Assembly: GCF_000729995.1 (NCBI RefSeq)
Contig: NZ_JNFG01000006.1
Coordinates: 186,001 to 250,000, forward strand
Direction of reading: 5' to 3'
DNA length: 64,000 nucleotides
DNA from: Caballeronia sordidicola
GTDB taxonomy: Bacteria > Pseudomonadota > Gammaproteobacteria > Burkholderiales > Burkholderiaceae
A model generated the notes under the pieces. The model saw only the letters and a program-made list of their open reading frames with translations, had not been told where the DNA came from and searched no databases. Both the position numbers and the translations under genes were made by a program. Below, one piece after another: positions 37,122-46,837 of this stretch. The first letter of the stretch is position 1; each line of letters opens with the position of its first letter.

Positions 37122-38651
37122 ATGAAAGCCAGCCTCCAACTCCGCCTGTCGCAGCATCTTGCGCTGACCCCACAACTGCAGCAGTCCATCCGGCTGCTAC
37201 AGCTGTCGACGCTTGAACTGCAGCAGGAGGTCGCGATGGCTGTCGCGCAAAATCCGCTGCTCGAGAACGAGGACGACTGGACGACCAGCCCGCTGCGCGT
37301 GGCAGCGGACGGCTCGCTGATCACGTCGGGGGCGTCGGTAAACGCGCCCGATCCAATGATGAGCAACGGCACGTCGTCGAGCAGTAGCAGCAGCACGACC
37401 ACTACCGACCGCTCCGAAAACGGCGAGCCTCAGGGTGTAGACGAATACAACGGCATGAGTTCGTCGGACAACGGACCGGATTCGAGTTCGTGGAACCTGG
37501 AAGATTACGGCCGCTCGAACAGCGGTTCGGACGACGACGACCTGCCACCGCTGCAGATCCACGAATCCACGACTACGCTGCGCGACCACCTGACTTCGCA
37601 ACTGCGCATGACGAAGGCGAATCAGCGCGATCGTGCGCTGATCACATTCCTGATCGAATCGCTCGATGAAGACGGGTACCTCACGTCATCGCTCGAGGAA
37701 GTGAAGGCGGATTTGCCAGATGAGTTGGAAGTCGATGTCGACGAACTGAGCGCGGCGCTCGCGCTGCTGCAGAGTTTCGATCCACCGGGAGTGGGCGGCC
37801 GCTCGGCGTCAGAATGCCTGAAGCTGCAGTTGCTGCGCCTGGAGCCATCGCCCATCCGCACGCTGGCGCTCGATATTGTGATGCATCATCTGGAACTGCT
37901 GGCGGCGCGCGATTTCACGCGTTTGCGCAAGCAGCTCAAGGCGTCCGACGACGCCTTGCGCGATGCCCATTTGCTGATTCGTTCACTGGAACCGTTCCCG
38001 GGCGCCGCATTCGGGAAGAGCGAAGCCGATTACGTGGTTCCTGACATCCTGGTGCGCAAGATGTCCAGCGGCTGGACGGCAGAATTGAATCCGGAAATCG
38101 TGCCGCGGCTTCGCATCAATCACCTCTATGCGAATATTTTGCGCAACAATCGCGGCGATCCGGGCAGTGGTTCGTTGCGTCAGCAGCTTCAGGAAGCGCG
38201 CTGGCTGATCAAGAATATTCAACAAAGATTCGAGACGATTCTTCGCGTTGCACAAGCCATTGTGGAGCGTCAGAAGAACTTTTTTGCGCACGGCGAAATT
38301 GCAATGCGGCCCTTGGTTTTGAGGGAGATTGCTGATACGCTGGGTTTACACGAATCCACTGTCTCACGTGTGACAACCGGTAAGTACATGCTGACCCCAT
38401 TCGGGACGCTTGAATTTAAGTACTTCTTCGGATCGCACGTTTCAACCGACACGGGTGGCGCGGCATCGTCTACGGCGATCCGGGCACTCATCAAGCAACT
38501 GATAGGAGCCGAAGACTCAAAATCTCCTCTTTCAGACAGCCGCATCGCAGAGTTGCTGGCAGAACAGGGATTCGTGGTCGCGCGCCGCACGGTGGCCAAA
38601 TATCGCGAAGCTCTGAGAATCCCGGCAGTGAATTTGCGAAAGTCTCTGTAG
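37122..38651 (+). CDS. rpoN: RNA polymerase sigma-54 factor
   Basis: A 509-residue sigma-54. The Gln/Leu-rich activator-interacting region I is at residues 1-50 ([22 protein letters not shown]), an acidic/Ser-Thr-rich region II at about 55-150 includes a run of serines and threonines, and the core-binding domain and HTH ([17 protein letters not shown]) follow. The RpoN box [12 protein letters not shown] near the end recognises the -24 element. The start at 37122 gives the usual [13 protein letters not shown] beginning. It is followed by hpf and ptsN, the standard rpoN neighbourhood. Confidence 0.97.
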   Translation: MKASLQLRLSQHLALTPQLQQSIRLLQLSTLELQQEVAMAVAQNPLLENEDDWTTSPLRVAADGSLITSGASVNAPDPMMSNGTSSSSSSSTTTTDRSENGEPQGVDEYNGMSSSDNGPDSSSWNLEDYGRSNSGSDDDDLPPLQIHESTTTLRDHLTSQLRMTKANQRDRALITFLIESLDEDGYLTSSLEEVKADLPDELEVDVDELSAALALLQSFDPPGVGGRSASECLKLQLLRLEPSPIRTLALDIVMHHLELLAARDFTRLRKQLKASDDALRDAHLLIRSLEPFPGAAFGKSEADYVVPDILVRKMSSGWTAELNPEIVPRLRINHLYANILRNNRGDPGSGSLRQQLQEARWLIKNIQQRFETILRVAQAIVERQKNFFAHGEIAMRPLVLREIADTLGLHESTVSRVTTGKYMLTPFGTLEFKYFFGSHVSTDTGGAASSTAIRALIKQLIGAEDSKSPLSDSRIAELLAEQGFVVARRTVAKYREALRIPAVNLRKSL

Positions 38652-38678
38652 CCCGCTGCATGTTGCGGCGGGCCTTTA
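38651..38678 (+). terminator. Weak hairpin after rpoN
   Basis: GCCCGC (38651-38656) pairs with GCGGGC (38668-38673) around a loop of 11 bases and is followed by CTTTACC. It overlaps the last base of the rpoN stop. It is a weak or partial terminator before hpf. Confidence 0.4.
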
Positions 38679-38825
38679 CCGGCCGCGTCGCGAAAGCGCG
38701 AGCGAGCCGGCCGATGCGATTCCCGATCTGTACCACCGTTCAACTGAATGGGCACGTACGGGCAAGCAGCGACCGGTTTGAGCAGCGTGATAGCGTCCAG
38801 GCGGCCATTAGCTTGGAGAGCAACT

Positions 38826-39185
38826 ATGAATCTGCAGATCAGTGGACACCATCTCGAATTGACGCCTGCGTTGCGAGAATATGTGATCACCAAACTGGAT
38901 AGAGTGCTACGGCACTTCGATCAGGTGATCGATGGCAGTGTGGTCCTCTCGGTCGATAATCATAGGGAAAAGGACAAGCGGCAAAAGGTCGAAATCAACT
39001 TGCACCTGAAGGGCAAGGACATTTTCATCGAGAGTTGTGACGTTGATATGTACGCGGCCATCGACCTGATGGTCGACAAGCTGGACCGGCAAGTGCTCCG
39101 CCACAAGGACAAGATCCAGGGCCATGCACACGCCACGATGAAATACGGGCACGAACCGCAGGAGAGCGAAGTTCCGGCGCCGTAA
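38826..39185 (+). CDS. hpf: Ribosome hibernation promoting factor (HPF, short form)
   Basis: A 119-residue sigma-54 modulation/S30EA domain protein ([20 protein letters not shown], then [41 protein letters not shown], described in pieces). It binds 30S subunits near the mRNA channel in stationary phase and, in short form, promotes 100S dimers with RMF or acts like YfiA. The start at 38826 is set by family homology; an in-frame ATG at 38748 lies in the intergenic region. It sits between rpoN and ptsN as in most proteobacteria. Tandem terminators follow it. Confidence 0.94.
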   Translation: MNLQISGHHLELTPALREYVITKLDRVLRHFDQVIDGSVVLSVDNHREKDKRQKVEINLHLKGKDIFIESCDVDMYAAIDLMVDKLDRQVLRHKDKIQGHAHATMKYGHEPQESEVPAP

Positions 39186-39356
39186 GGGTTCCCGTAGGGT
39201 CCGTGAACGGTTAGAGGAACGATTCAAATGGGTTGAACGACGCATCGGCTGGAGGTTTTATCGATGCGTCGGATTCCGGAGCAATGTGGACCGGAATCCA
39301 TCGGTCCGATAGCCGGCACGAGTCGCCCGAAGGAGCCGCTTGAAGCCGCCTGGAAG

Positions 39357-39385
39357 AGCCGCCTGTAAGCAGGCGGCTTTTTTTG
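39357..39385 (+). terminator. Strong terminator downstream of hpf (first of two)
   Basis: A 9-bp perfect stem, AGCCGCCTG / CAGGCGGCT, closes a 4-base loop TAAG and is followed by seven T residues. It is a textbook intrinsic terminator. Confidence 0.9.
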
Positions 39386-39388
39386 TCG

Positions 39389-39411
39389 CCGCCGATTTCG
39401 GGCGGTTTTTT
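39389..39411 (+). terminator. Second tandem terminator downstream of hpf
   Basis: CCGCC (39389-39393) pairs with GGCGG (39401-39405) around GATTTCG and is followed by TTTTTTG. It lies 4 bp past the first terminator. Confidence 0.75.
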
Positions 39412-39514
39412 GCTGCAATACGGGTCAACTGGCGCGCAGCAGCAAGCGTTGTGTTATGAGCAACAAACGCGTTCAGTGTATGGCGCGCCGCACCATCGTT
39501 TGATTGCGCTGTTC

Positions 39515-39520
39515 TATAAT
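39515..39520 (+). promoter_or_regulatory. Candidate -10 box of ptsN
   Basis: A perfect TATAAT lies 175 bp upstream of the ptsN ATG and downstream of two terminators, so ptsN-hprK-rapZ should start here. No matching -35 is visible at 16-18 bp. Confidence 0.5.
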
Positions 39521-39694
39521 GGTCCGGTCAGTCGGTCAGTACCGAGCTTAGTACCGGGTACCGGGGTTGTTAATCGGAGTGAAGCGAGACTTTGGTCTCC
39601 CGCGCATTCCTTACCAAAATCGCCGTGAGCGTTTCGTGCAGGTTCTGCAACCGCCACGACGAGGAGAATTCAGGCCACGCATCTGCCTGCCAAC

Positions 39695-40150
39695 ATGAAT
39701 CGTTTAGCCAAATTTCTTCCCCTCGAAAATGTCGTCCTCGGACTGTCCGTCACTAGCAAGAAACGTGTATTCGAGCAAGCGGGCCTGATCTTCGAGAACC
39801 AGAACGGCATTGGCCGCAGTATCGTCACCGACAATCTCTTTGCGCGCGAGCGCCTTGGCTCGACCGGTCTCGGTGAAGGTGTCGCCATTCCTCACGGACG
39901 CATCAAGGGCCTGAAGCATCCGCTCGCCGCCTTCGTGCGCCTGGCTGAGCCGATCGCTTTCGAATCGCCGGACGGGCAGCCCGTATCGCTGCTGATCTTC
40001 CTGCTGGTGCCCGAACAGGCCACGCAACAGCACCTCGAAATTCTCTCGGAAATAGCGCAGCTGCTGTCCGACCGGGATGCACGCGAACGCCTGAATACTG
40101 AAGAAAACCGTGAAGCGCTGTATCAGGTGCTCACGCAATGGCAGCCCTGA
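39695..40150 (+). CDS. ptsN: PTS IIA-like nitrogen-regulatory protein PtsN (EIIA-Ntr)
   Basis: A 151-residue EIIA of the fructose/mannitol superfamily in the nitrogen phosphotransferase system. The phospho-accepting His is His67 in GLGEGVAIPHGRIKG. In the family it takes phosphate from NPr and regulates potassium transport, nitrogen and envelope stress. It lies between hpf and hprK and is the first gene of a likely ptsN-hprK-rapZ run. The ATG is chosen by homology (MNRLAKFLPLENV); the strong GAGGAG is unusually far upstream. Confidence 0.94.
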   Translation: MNRLAKFLPLENVVLGLSVTSKKRVFEQAGLIFENQNGIGRSIVTDNLFARERLGSTGLGEGVAIPHGRIKGLKHPLAAFVRLAEPIAFESPDGQPVSLLIFLLVPEQATQQHLEILSEIAQLLSDRDARERLNTEENREALYQVLTQWQP

Positions 40151-40337
40151 GCTCTCCCGAGCCAGGTCTTGTGCTGGACTTGATGCCAGATCCGGCGCGA
40201 AGACCAGGCCGAACGGCCCTCTCGCGCCGGCGGCCCTTCTAGCGCACAATCAGTCCTATTGAGCGGAGCATTGAAGAGACCAAACCCGGCTCTCCAATTG
40301 CGCCATGCTCGCGGCCTCTCTCGGAGTTCCGGCCCTC

Positions 40338-41306
40338 ATGGATACGTCCAGCATCAACGCCCAGAGCATTTTTGACGACAACGCAGCCGCGCTGAAACTG
40401 AGCTGGCTCACGGGACACGAAGGCTGGGAGCGCGGCTTCTCGACCGAAACCGTTGCCAATGCAACCTCAAGCGCCGATCTCGTCGGGCACTTGAACCTGA
40501 TTCACCCCAACCGTATCCAGGTACTCGGCGACGCCGAAATCACCTACTACCAGCGTCAGTCCGACGAAGACCGGTCGCGCAACATGGCCGAACTGATCGC
40601 GCTTGAACCACCCTTCCTGGTGGTTGCCGGCGAAGTCGGCGCACCGCCTGAACTGGTTCTACGCTGCACCCGCTCGTCCACGCCGCTTTTTACCACGCGC
40701 ATGTCCGCGGCGGCGGTGATCGACAGCCTGCGGCTCTACATGTCGCGGATTTTGGCTCCCCGCGCCACGCTGCATGGCGTGTTCCTCGACATCCTCGGCA
40801 TGGGTGTGCTACTGACCGGTGACTCCGGTCTCGGCAAAAGCGAACTCGGACTCGAGTTGATCAGCCGCGGTCACGGTCTTGTCGCTGACGACGCCGTAGA
40901 CTTCGTGCGCCTCGGTCCGGATTTTGTCGAAGGCAGATGCCCGCCGCTGCTGCAGAACCTGCTTGAAGTCCGCGGCCTCGGTCTGCTTGATATCAAGACC
41001 ATCTTTGGGGAAACCGCCGTTCGGCGGAAAATGAAGCTCAAGTTGATCGTTCAACTGGTGCGTCGTCCAGACGGTGAATTTCAGCGGCTGCCGCTCGAAA
41101 GCCAGGCGGTCGACGTGCTCGGCCTGCCGATCAGCAAGGTCACTATCCAGGTGGCTGCCGGCCGAAACCTCGCTGTACTGGTCGAAGCTGCGGTGCGCAA
41201 CACGATCCTGCAATTACGGGGTATCGACACCTTGCGCGACTTCATGGACCGTCAACGCCTTGCGATGCAGGACCCCGAGAGCCAGTTCCCCGGCAAGCTG
41301 ATTTGA
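40338..41306 (+). CDS. hprK: HPr kinase/phosphorylase
   Basis: A 322-residue HprK, which phosphorylates HPr on a serine (Ser46 in Gram-positives) and also removes it. The Walker A is GDSGLGKS at residues 161-168, the catalytic HGLVADDAV block follows, and the signature [15 protein letters not shown] is present. Proteobacterial HprK often occurs without a full sugar PTS and is thought to act on the nitrogen PTS and envelope regulation; the neighbours ptsN and rapZ support that. The start at 40338 ([10 protein letters not shown]) follows a CGGAG. An earlier in-frame ATG at 40305 is possible. Confidence 0.95.
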   Translation: MDTSSINAQSIFDDNAAALKLSWLTGHEGWERGFSTETVANATSSADLVGHLNLIHPNRIQVLGDAEITYYQRQSDEDRSRNMAELIALEPPFLVVAGEVGAPPELVLRCTRSSTPLFTTRMSAAAVIDSLRLYMSRILAPRATLHGVFLDILGMGVLLTGDSGLGKSELGLELISRGHGLVADDAVDFVRLGPDFVEGRCPPLLQNLLEVRGLGLLDIKTIFGETAVRRKMKLKLIVQLVRRPDGEFQRLPLESQAVDVLGLPISKVTIQVAAGRNLAVLVEAAVRNTILQLRGIDTLRDFMDRQRLAMQDPESQFPGKLI

Positions 41307-41403
41307 CGAACTAAGCAGGCAAGACCGGCGGCAACGAGCACTGAGCCGCCGCCCGGACCCGAATTTTTGCGTGCTTTTACATCGAGCGAACGAGTCCTTA
41401 TTC

Positions 41404-42300
41404 ATGCGCATTATTCTGATTACGGGTATTTCCGGCTCCGGCAAATCGGTTGCCCTGAACGCGCTCGAAGACGCCGGCTACTATTGCGTCGACAACCTCC
41501 CGCCGCGCTTCCTGCCCGAACTCGCCGCGTACCTCAACAGTCAGGGGCAGCCGCGTCTGGCTGTTGCAATCGACGCACGCTCGAGCCGCTCGCTCGACGA
41601 AGTGCCCGCCATCATTAAAGACCTGTCGCAAGCGTTCGACCTGCGCGTGCTGTTTCTCAACGCCAGTACGCAGTCGCTGATCCAGCGCTTTTCCGAGACC
41701 CGCCGCCGGCATCCGTTGTCGGGTTCGCCGGGTCACGACGCCGACGTCGGGCTGCTCACCTCGCTCGGCGAAGCGATCGAACGTGAACGCGAGCTTGTCT
41801 CGGGACTCGCCGAATTCGGCCATCAGATCGACACCAGCAATCTGCGGGCGAACGTATTGCGCGCGTGGGTGAAGAGTTTCATCGAGCAGGAAACGGCCGG
41901 GCTGACGCTGATGTTCGAATCGTTTGGGTTCAAGCGCGGCGTGCCGCTCGACGCCGATTTTGTCTTCGATGTCCGCACGCTCCCGAATCCCTATTACGAC
42001 CACGAACTGCGGCCGCTGACGGGGCTGGACAAGCCGGTTATCGACTTTTTGTCCGCCCAGCCGATGGTCCACCAGATGATTGATGACGTGGGCACGTTCA
42101 TCGCCAAATGGCTGCCGCAATTTCGTGACGATAATCGTAGTTACCTGACAGTGGCGATCGGCTGCACGGGTGGCCAGCATCGTTCGGTATTCATCGCCCA
42201 GGCGCTCGCCGCGCGCTTCGGTGACAAGGCCAATGTGATTGTGCGGCATCGCGACGCACCCATCGCTCTGGATGGACACGTCGCGTCCTTGCAAACCTGA
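41404..42300 (+). CDS. rapZ: RNase adaptor protein RapZ
   Basis: A 298-residue RapZ (YvcJ family). The P-loop is [11 protein letters not shown] with Lys14, and the C-terminal domain carries [19 protein letters not shown]. In enterobacteria RapZ targets the small RNA GlmZ to RNase E to control glucosamine 6-phosphate synthesis, but it also binds GlcN6P; in this lineage the RNA target is unknown. It ends the rpoN-hpf-ptsN-hprK-rapZ block, with hprK 97 bp upstream. The start is set by [10 protein letters not shown]. Confidence 0.95.
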   Translation: MRIILITGISGSGKSVALNALEDAGYYCVDNLPPRFLPELAAYLNSQGQPRLAVAIDARSSRSLDEVPAIIKDLSQAFDLRVLFLNASTQSLIQRFSETRRRHPLSGSPGHDADVGLLTSLGEAIERERELVSGLAEFGHQIDTSNLRANVLRAWVKSFIEQETAGLTLMFESFGFKRGVPLDADFVFDVRTLPNPYYDHELRPLTGLDKPVIDFLSAQPMVHQMIDDVGTFIAKWLPQFRDDNRSYLTVAIGCTGGQHRSVFIAQALAARFGDKANVIVRHRDAPIALDGHVASLQT

Positions 42301-42302
42301 TC

Positions 42303-42320
42303 GCCTTCGGGCGGCCTTTT
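42303..42320 (+). terminator. Weak terminator-like hairpin after rapZ
   Basis: CGCC-TTCG-GGCG, a short stem with a stable TTCG loop, followed by GCCTTTT. It is too short to be strong. Confidence 0.4.
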
Positions 42321-42334
42321 AAAAGAAGCGCGCG

Positions 42335-42967
42335 ATGTCCACTAATCCCCTGCTCGCCGACCTGCCGCTGTTTCCGCTGCACACCGTGTTGTTTCCGGGC
42401 GGCCATCTTCCCCTGAAAATCTTCGAAGCCCGCTATCTGGACATGGCGCGTGCGTGTTTGCGCGAAGGCACGCCGTTCGGCGTGTGCCTGTTGAAAAGCG
42501 GTAATGAGATTGCGTCGCCGGGGGCACCGTCGGTGCCCGAGAGCATTGGCTGCCTGGCCGAGATCACGCAATGCGACGTGGACACGTTTGGCATGCTGCT
42601 GGTCCAGGCACGCGGCACGACGCGTTTTCGGCTGTTGTCGCATCGTGTGGGGCCGAGCAATTTGCTCGTGGGCGTAGCGGAAACCATTGGCGACGACACG
42701 CCGATGGACGACGCGCAAGCGTTAATAAAGTTTGGTGCGTGCGCGGAGGTGCTGGAGCGGATCATCGATGCAATCAAGGCGCGCGAGCCGAAGGATCTGC
42801 CGTTCACCGAGCCCTTCCTTCTCGACGATCCGACGTGGGTATCCAACCGGTTATCCGAGATCCTGCCGATCCCCATGCGCGCCCGGCAAAAGCTGATGGA
42901 GCTTGAGGACGCGGCCGCGCGAATCGATGTCGTGCATCACTATATGCAGCAGCATCAATTGCTTTGA
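42335..42967 (+). CDS. LON peptidase substrate-binding domain protein
   Basis: A 210-residue stand-alone LonN (PUA-like) domain protein. Features: LPLFPLHTVLFPGGHLPLKIFEARYLDM near the start (in parts), then a helical bundle. The ATPase and protease of Lon are absent. Such proteins are conserved in beta-proteobacteria but their job is unknown; recognition of damaged or unfolded proteins is inferred from Lon only. It is 34 bp past rapZ and convergent with mutY. Confidence 0.85.
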   Translation: MSTNPLLADLPLFPLHTVLFPGGHLPLKIFEARYLDMARACLREGTPFGVCLLKSGNEIASPGAPSVPESIGCLAEITQCDVDTFGMLLVQARGTTRFRLLSHRVGPSNLLVGVAETIGDDTPMDDAQALIKFGACAEVLERIIDAIKAREPKDLPFTEPFLLDDPTWVSNRLSEILPIPMRARQKLMELEDAAARIDVVHHYMQQHQLL

Positions 42968-42989
42968 AGCCGCTTGGCAGCCCCTGATA

Positions 42990-44048
42990 TCAAATCAGCG
43001 AACCCTGCAGCGCATCAAGCAGTTTGCGCACTGGGGCAGGCACCCCATACGCATCGATATTCGCAAGCGGCGCCCACACGGTCCGGTTATCTGCAGCGTC
43101 GGGCACTCCGTTCGCCTGCCCAAGACGCGGCTCGATATCCAGTTTGAAATGCGTGAACGTATGCGTGAACGGAGTGAGCCGCTGAAGCTCGGCCGAGCCG
43201 CCGAAGCTGTGTGAGACTGCCGCGAGCGCGTCTTCATCCCCTGCTTCCGGCAGGCTCCATAGACCGCCCCAGATGCCCGTCGGAGGGCGCTTTTCCAGCA
43301 GGACGCTATCGCCGTCCTGCAGCACCAGCATCCAGGTCTTGCGTGTCGGCACGGTCTTCTTCGGGCGCGAAGCAGGCAGCTCCTTTTGCCGTCCGGTCAC
43401 GTTGGCTACGCAGTCGGCAGCAAACGGGCAGCGCGCGCAATCCGGCTTGCCACGCACGCACAACGTTGCGCCGAGATCCATCAAACCCTGCGTGTAGGCG
43501 GTGACTTCGTCCTTGTGCGCGGCGTCCGGAAGCAGCGATTCGGCGAGCGTCCACATCGTGTTTTCCACGCGCTTTTCGCCCGGAAATCCTTCGATGCCGA
43601 ACACCCGCGCGAGCACCCGCTTCACGTTGCCATCGAGAATGGTCGCGCGTGCGCCGAACGCGAACGACGCGATGGCCGCCGCCGTCGACCGCCCGATACC
43701 CGGCAGTTCGGCCAACTCATCTACGCTGCGGGGAAATTCGCAGCCGAGCTCTGTCGACACCACAAACGCGCATCGATGCAGATTCCGCGCGCGCGAGTAG
43801 TAGCCGAGTCCGGCCCAGAGCGCCATGACGTCATCGAGCGGGGCGAAAGCGAGCGCGTTTACATCGGGGAAACGGTCGAGAAAACGCGCGTAGTACGGAA
43901 TCACCGTCGATACCTGCGTCTGCTGCAACATGATTTCTGACAACCAGATCCGGTAGGCATCGCGCGTGTTTTGCCATGGCAGGTCATGACGGCCGTGAAC
44001 GCGTTGCCATGCGATCAGGCGCGTGGAGAAGTCGGTGAGCTGGAGCAT
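42990..44048 (-). CDS. mutY: A/G-specific adenine DNA glycosylase
   Basis: A 352-residue MutY, which removes adenine mispaired with 8-oxoguanine. The catalytic Glu38 (SEIMLQQTQVSTV) and the Asp139 (ATILDGNVKRVLAR) of the HhH-GPD fold are present (E. coli Glu37 and Asp138). The [4Fe-4S] cluster cysteines are Cys197, Cys204, Cys207 and Cys213 (C-x6-C-x2-C-x5-C), and a NUDIX-like C-terminal domain reads 8-oxoG. The start at 44048 is 4 bp after the mutM stop, so mutM and mutY are co-transcribed as a GO-repair unit. Confidence 0.96.
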   Translation of the reverse strand: MLQLTDFSTRLIAWQRVHGRHDLPWQNTRDAYRIWLSEIMLQQTQVSTVIPYYARFLDRFPDVNALAFAPLDDVMALWAGLGYYSRARNLHRCAFVVSTELGCEFPRSVDELAELPGIGRSTAAAIASFAFGARATILDGNVKRVLARVFGIEGFPGEKRVENTMWTLAESLLPDAAHKDEVTAYTQGLMDLGATLCVRGKPDCARCPFAADCVANVTGRQKELPASRPKKTVPTRKTWMLVLQDGDSVLLEKRPPTGIWGGLWSLPEAGDEDALAAVSHSFGGSAELQRLTPFTHTFTHFKLDIEPRLGQANGVPDAADNRTVWAPLANIDAYGVPAPVRKLLDALQGSLI

Positions 44049-44052
44049 GGGG

Positions 44053-44883
44053 CTAGCGCTGGCAGCGCGGGCAAAAGTACGTGGATCGCTGGCCTTGCAC
44101 GATTTGTTTGATGGCCGTTCCGCAGACGTGGCACGGCAAACCCGCGCGATCGTAGACGAAATAATCGAGTTGGAAATAGCCCGACTCGCCGTTGCTTCCC
44201 ACGAAATCGCGCAACGTGCTGCCGCCTTTTTCGATCGCTGCGGCAAGCGTTGTGCGCACGGCGTCGGCGAGAAGATCGTAGCGCACGAGCGAGACGCGCC
44301 CGGCGGCGACGGTCGGCCGGATACCCGCGCGAAACAGGCTCTCGGACGCATAAATGTTGCCCACGCCGACGACCATCGTGCCAGCCAGCAAAGCCTGCTT
44401 GACCGACACTTTGCGCCCGCGCGTCTGACGGAACATCAGCGCGCCGGAAAACTCAGCGGTAAATGGCTCCACGCCCAGGCCTGCCAGCAGCGGATGGTCG
44501 AGCACGTCACCGTCTGCCCGCGCGTGCCAGAGCACCGCGCCAAAACGCCGCGGGTCGCGAAAGCGCAGAATAAAGTCATCGAAGATCAGGTCTATATGAT
44601 CATGCTTCGCGGCATCCGGCGGACGCGGCACGTTCCGCAATACCCGCAGCGTCCCCGTCATGCCGAGATGCACGATCAGCCAGCCTTCGGACGTTTCGAA
44701 CAACAGGTACTTGCCGCGACGCTCGACTTTCTCGATTTTCAGCGCCTTCATCGTCTTCGCGAGATGCGCCGGAATCGGCCAGCGCAGCGCCGGTGTACGG
44801 ACATCGACACGCTCTACCCGGCGTCCGGCGACGAACGGTTCGATCCCGCGACGGGTTACTTCGACTTCCGGCAACTCTGGCAT
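44053..44883 (-). CDS. mutM: Formamidopyrimidine-DNA glycosylase
   Basis: A 276-residue MutM/Fpg, which excises 8-oxoguanine opposite C and FapyG with AP-lyase activity. The N-terminal Pro2-Glu3 ([14 protein letters not shown]) forms the Schiff base, and the C-terminal zinc finger has Cys251, Cys254, Cys271 and Cys274 (CHVCG...FCPRC). The gene is divergent from the TPR gene and runs into mutY. All catalytic residues are present. Confidence 0.97.
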   Translation of the reverse strand: MPELPEVEVTRRGIEPFVAGRRVERVDVRTPALRWPIPAHLAKTMKALKIEKVERRGKYLLFETSEGWLIVHLGMTGTLRVLRNVPRPPDAAKHDHIDLIFDDFILRFRDPRRFGAVLWHARADGDVLDHPLLAGLGVEPFTAEFSGALMFRQTRGRKVSVKQALLAGTMVVGVGNIYASESLFRAGIRPTVAAGRVSLVRYDLLADAVRTTLAAAIEKGGSTLRDFVGSNGESGYFQLDYFVYDRAGLPCHVCGTAIKQIVQGQRSTYFCPRCQR

Positions 44884-44921
44884 GTTTTACTGGTCTGCAA
44901 CTTGCTGTGGGATGTGCGCGT

Positions 44922-44943
44922 ATTGTAGCGAGCGCGTTACAAT
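44922..44943. promoter_or_regulatory. Divergent -10 boxes for mutM-mutY and the TPR gene
   Basis: TACAAT occurs on both strands: 44938-44943 on the plus strand and 44922-44927 on the minus strand, in GTTACAAT and GCTACAAT. They lie 26-40 bp from the two start codons of the 85-bp gap. No -35 boxes are clear. Confidence 0.4.
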
Positions 44944-44968
44944 CGACTGAAACATTGATCGGATTTCC

Positions 44969-46837
44969 ATGAACTTGTCCTTCGTAAAGTTGTTTTCGAA
45001 GCAGCGTGCAGCGAGCGTTCAAACGAGCGCCGCACGCGGTAAGCCGGTCTACCCGAGCAAGCTCGCGGCCGCTGTGGCGTTCGCGATGGCGGCGTTCGCG
45101 CTTGCGCCTGCCTACGCGCAGAGCCCCGCGCAACTTCCCACGCCTGACGACGACCAGTCCGCCATCAGTGCAGCGGACCTGATCACCGCGCCGCCTACCG
45201 GCAAGGAAGTTCAGGACTTGCCGAATGTGGCTGCGTCCAGCCAGATCGTGTTCCAGGTGCTCGCGGCGGAAGTCGCGTTGCAACGCAATCAGGCAGCGCC
45301 GGCCTATCAGACGTATCTCGCCCTCGCGCGCGACACGCACGACCCACGCTTCGCGCAGCGCGCGACCGAGATTGCAATCGCCGCACAAAGTCCCAACGAC
45401 GCGCTGACGGCAGTCCAGCTCTGGCAGCAATTCTCACCGAATTCGGAGCGCGCGGCGCAGTTGAGCGCCTCGCTGCTGATCCTCTCCGGCAAGCCCGACG
45501 ACGCCAAGCCGATCCTCAACACCGAGCTCGCAAAAGTACCTGCGAGCCAGCGTGGCGACGCAATCCTTTCGCTGCAGATCCTGCTCTCGCGCGGACCGAA
45601 TCGCGTAGGCGGGTTGAATGTGCTGAAGGATTTGGTCAAGACCGATCTGGACCGGCCGGAAACGCAGCTGGCGCTCGCCCGCCAGCAAATTGCCGCCGAC
45701 GACCAGCCGGGCGCGAAGGCATCGCTTGAACAAGCGCTGAAATTGAAGCCCGACTACTTGCCTGCTGCGTTGACGCTTGCGCGCATGGGGCCAAACGAAC
45801 GCAACGAAGGTATTGCTTCGTTCGAGAAGTACCTTGAGAAGGATCCGAAGTCGCACGACGCGCGGCTTGCGCTGGCGCAACTGTATCTGTCGGCGGATCG
45901 TCTCGACGACGCCCAGAAGCAGTTCGAAATCATGCGCAAGAATGATTCGAAAGACCTGACGCCGCTGATGGCGCTAGCGTTGATCAACATTCAGAAGAAA
46001 CAGCCGGACAAGGCGCAGGATTACCTGAAGCAATACGCGGCGGCGGCTGAAAGCACGCCGAACGCCGATCCGGGACAGGCTTATATCTATCTGGCGCAGT
46101 TATCGCTGGAGAAGAAAGACGACGTAGCCGCGAACCAGTGGCTCGACAAGATTCCGCGTGCCAGCCAGCAGTACTTGCCGGCGCAAGTCACGCGCGCGCA
46201 GATCCTTGCCTCGCATGGCAAGGTTGACGAAGCGCGGCAATTGCTGGGCAGCCTGCAGACGTCGGACCCCCGCGACCTGGCGTTGCTTGCGCGTACCGAC
46301 GCCGCGATGCTGTTCCAGGCGCAGCGGTATCCGGAGGCGGAAGCTGCGTTGGCGAAGGCGTCGGCAGCGTTTCCGGATGATCCGGACATTGCCTACGACT
46401 ACGCCATGGCTGCCGAGAAGAACGGCCATTACGACACCATGGAAACGCAGTTGCGCAAGCTGATGACACAGCAGCCGGACAATGCGCAGGCGTATAACGC
46501 GCTCGGCTATTCGCTAGTCGATCGCAACGAGCGTCTGGACGAGGCGGAAAAGCTGATCGAGAAGGCGGTGTCGCTTGCGCCGAACGACGCGTTCATCATG
46601 GACAGCCTCGGCTGGGCGAAATATCGGATGGGTAATCAGGCGGAAGCTGCCAATATCCTGAAGAAAGCCTACGACCTGCAGCCGAACGCCGAAATTGGCG
46701 CTCATCTCGGCGAAGTGCAGTGGAAGTCGGGGCAGCAGGACCAAGCGCGCAATACATGGCGTCAGGCGCAAAAGCTCGAACCCGGCAACGACACATTGTT
46801 GAAAACGCTCAAACGATTCCAGGTAAACGACCTTTGA
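44969..46837 (+). CDS. Tetratricopeptide repeat exported protein
   Basis: A 622-residue protein: a long N-terminal signal peptide (hydrophobic AAAVAFAMAAFALAPAYAQ, cleavage near residue 50) followed by many TPR units, e.g. YAMAAEKNGHYDTMETQLRK, YNALGYSLVDRNERLDEAEKL and IMDSLGWAKYRMGNQAEAANIL. No catalytic domain is seen. It lies directly upstream of lolB, whose start overlaps its stop, and this pairing is conserved in Burkholderiales. It is therefore likely to act in the periplasm in outer-membrane assembly or lipoprotein handling, which is inference. Confidence 0.85.
   Translation: MNLSFVKLFSKQRAASVQTSAARGKPVYPSKLAAAVAFAMAAFALAPAYAQSPAQLPTPDDDQSAISAADLITAPPTGKEVQDLPNVAASSQIVFQVLAAEVALQRNQAAPAYQTYLALARDTHDPRFAQRATEIAIAAQSPNDALTAVQLWQQFSPNSERAAQLSASLLILSGKPDDAKPILNTELAKVPASQRGDAILSLQILLSRGPNRVGGLNVLKDLVKTDLDRPETQLALARQQIAADDQPGAKASLEQALKLKPDYLPAALTLARMGPNERNEGIASFEKYLEKDPKSHDARLALAQLYLSADRLDDAQKQFEIMRKNDSKDLTPLMALALINIQKKQPDKAQDYLKQYAAAAESTPNADPGQAYIYLAQLSLEKKDDVAANQWLDKIPRASQQYLPAQVTRAQILASHGKVDEARQLLGSLQTSDPRDLALLARTDAAMLFQAQRYPEAEAALAKASAAFPDDPDIAYDYAMAAEKNGHYDTMETQLRKLMTQQPDNAQAYNALGYSLVDRNERLDEAEKLIEKAVSLAPNDAFIMDSLGWAKYRMGNQAEAANILKKAYDLQPNAEIGAHLGEVQWKSGQQDQARNTWRQAQKLEPGNDTLLKTLKRFQVNDL

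Larger units (their letters stand above)
39186..39694 (+). other. hpf-ptsN intergenic region
   Basis: A 509-bp gap with tandem terminators (39357-39411), then a TATAAT box (39515-39520) and a 5' leader of about 165 bases containing repeated blocks (CGGTCAGT twice at about 39525-39540, then AGTACCG twice and GGTACCGG, spanning 39537-39566). A good GAGGAG sits about 27 bases before the ptsN ATG, farther than usual. I find no supportable coding frame. Confidence 0.5.
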
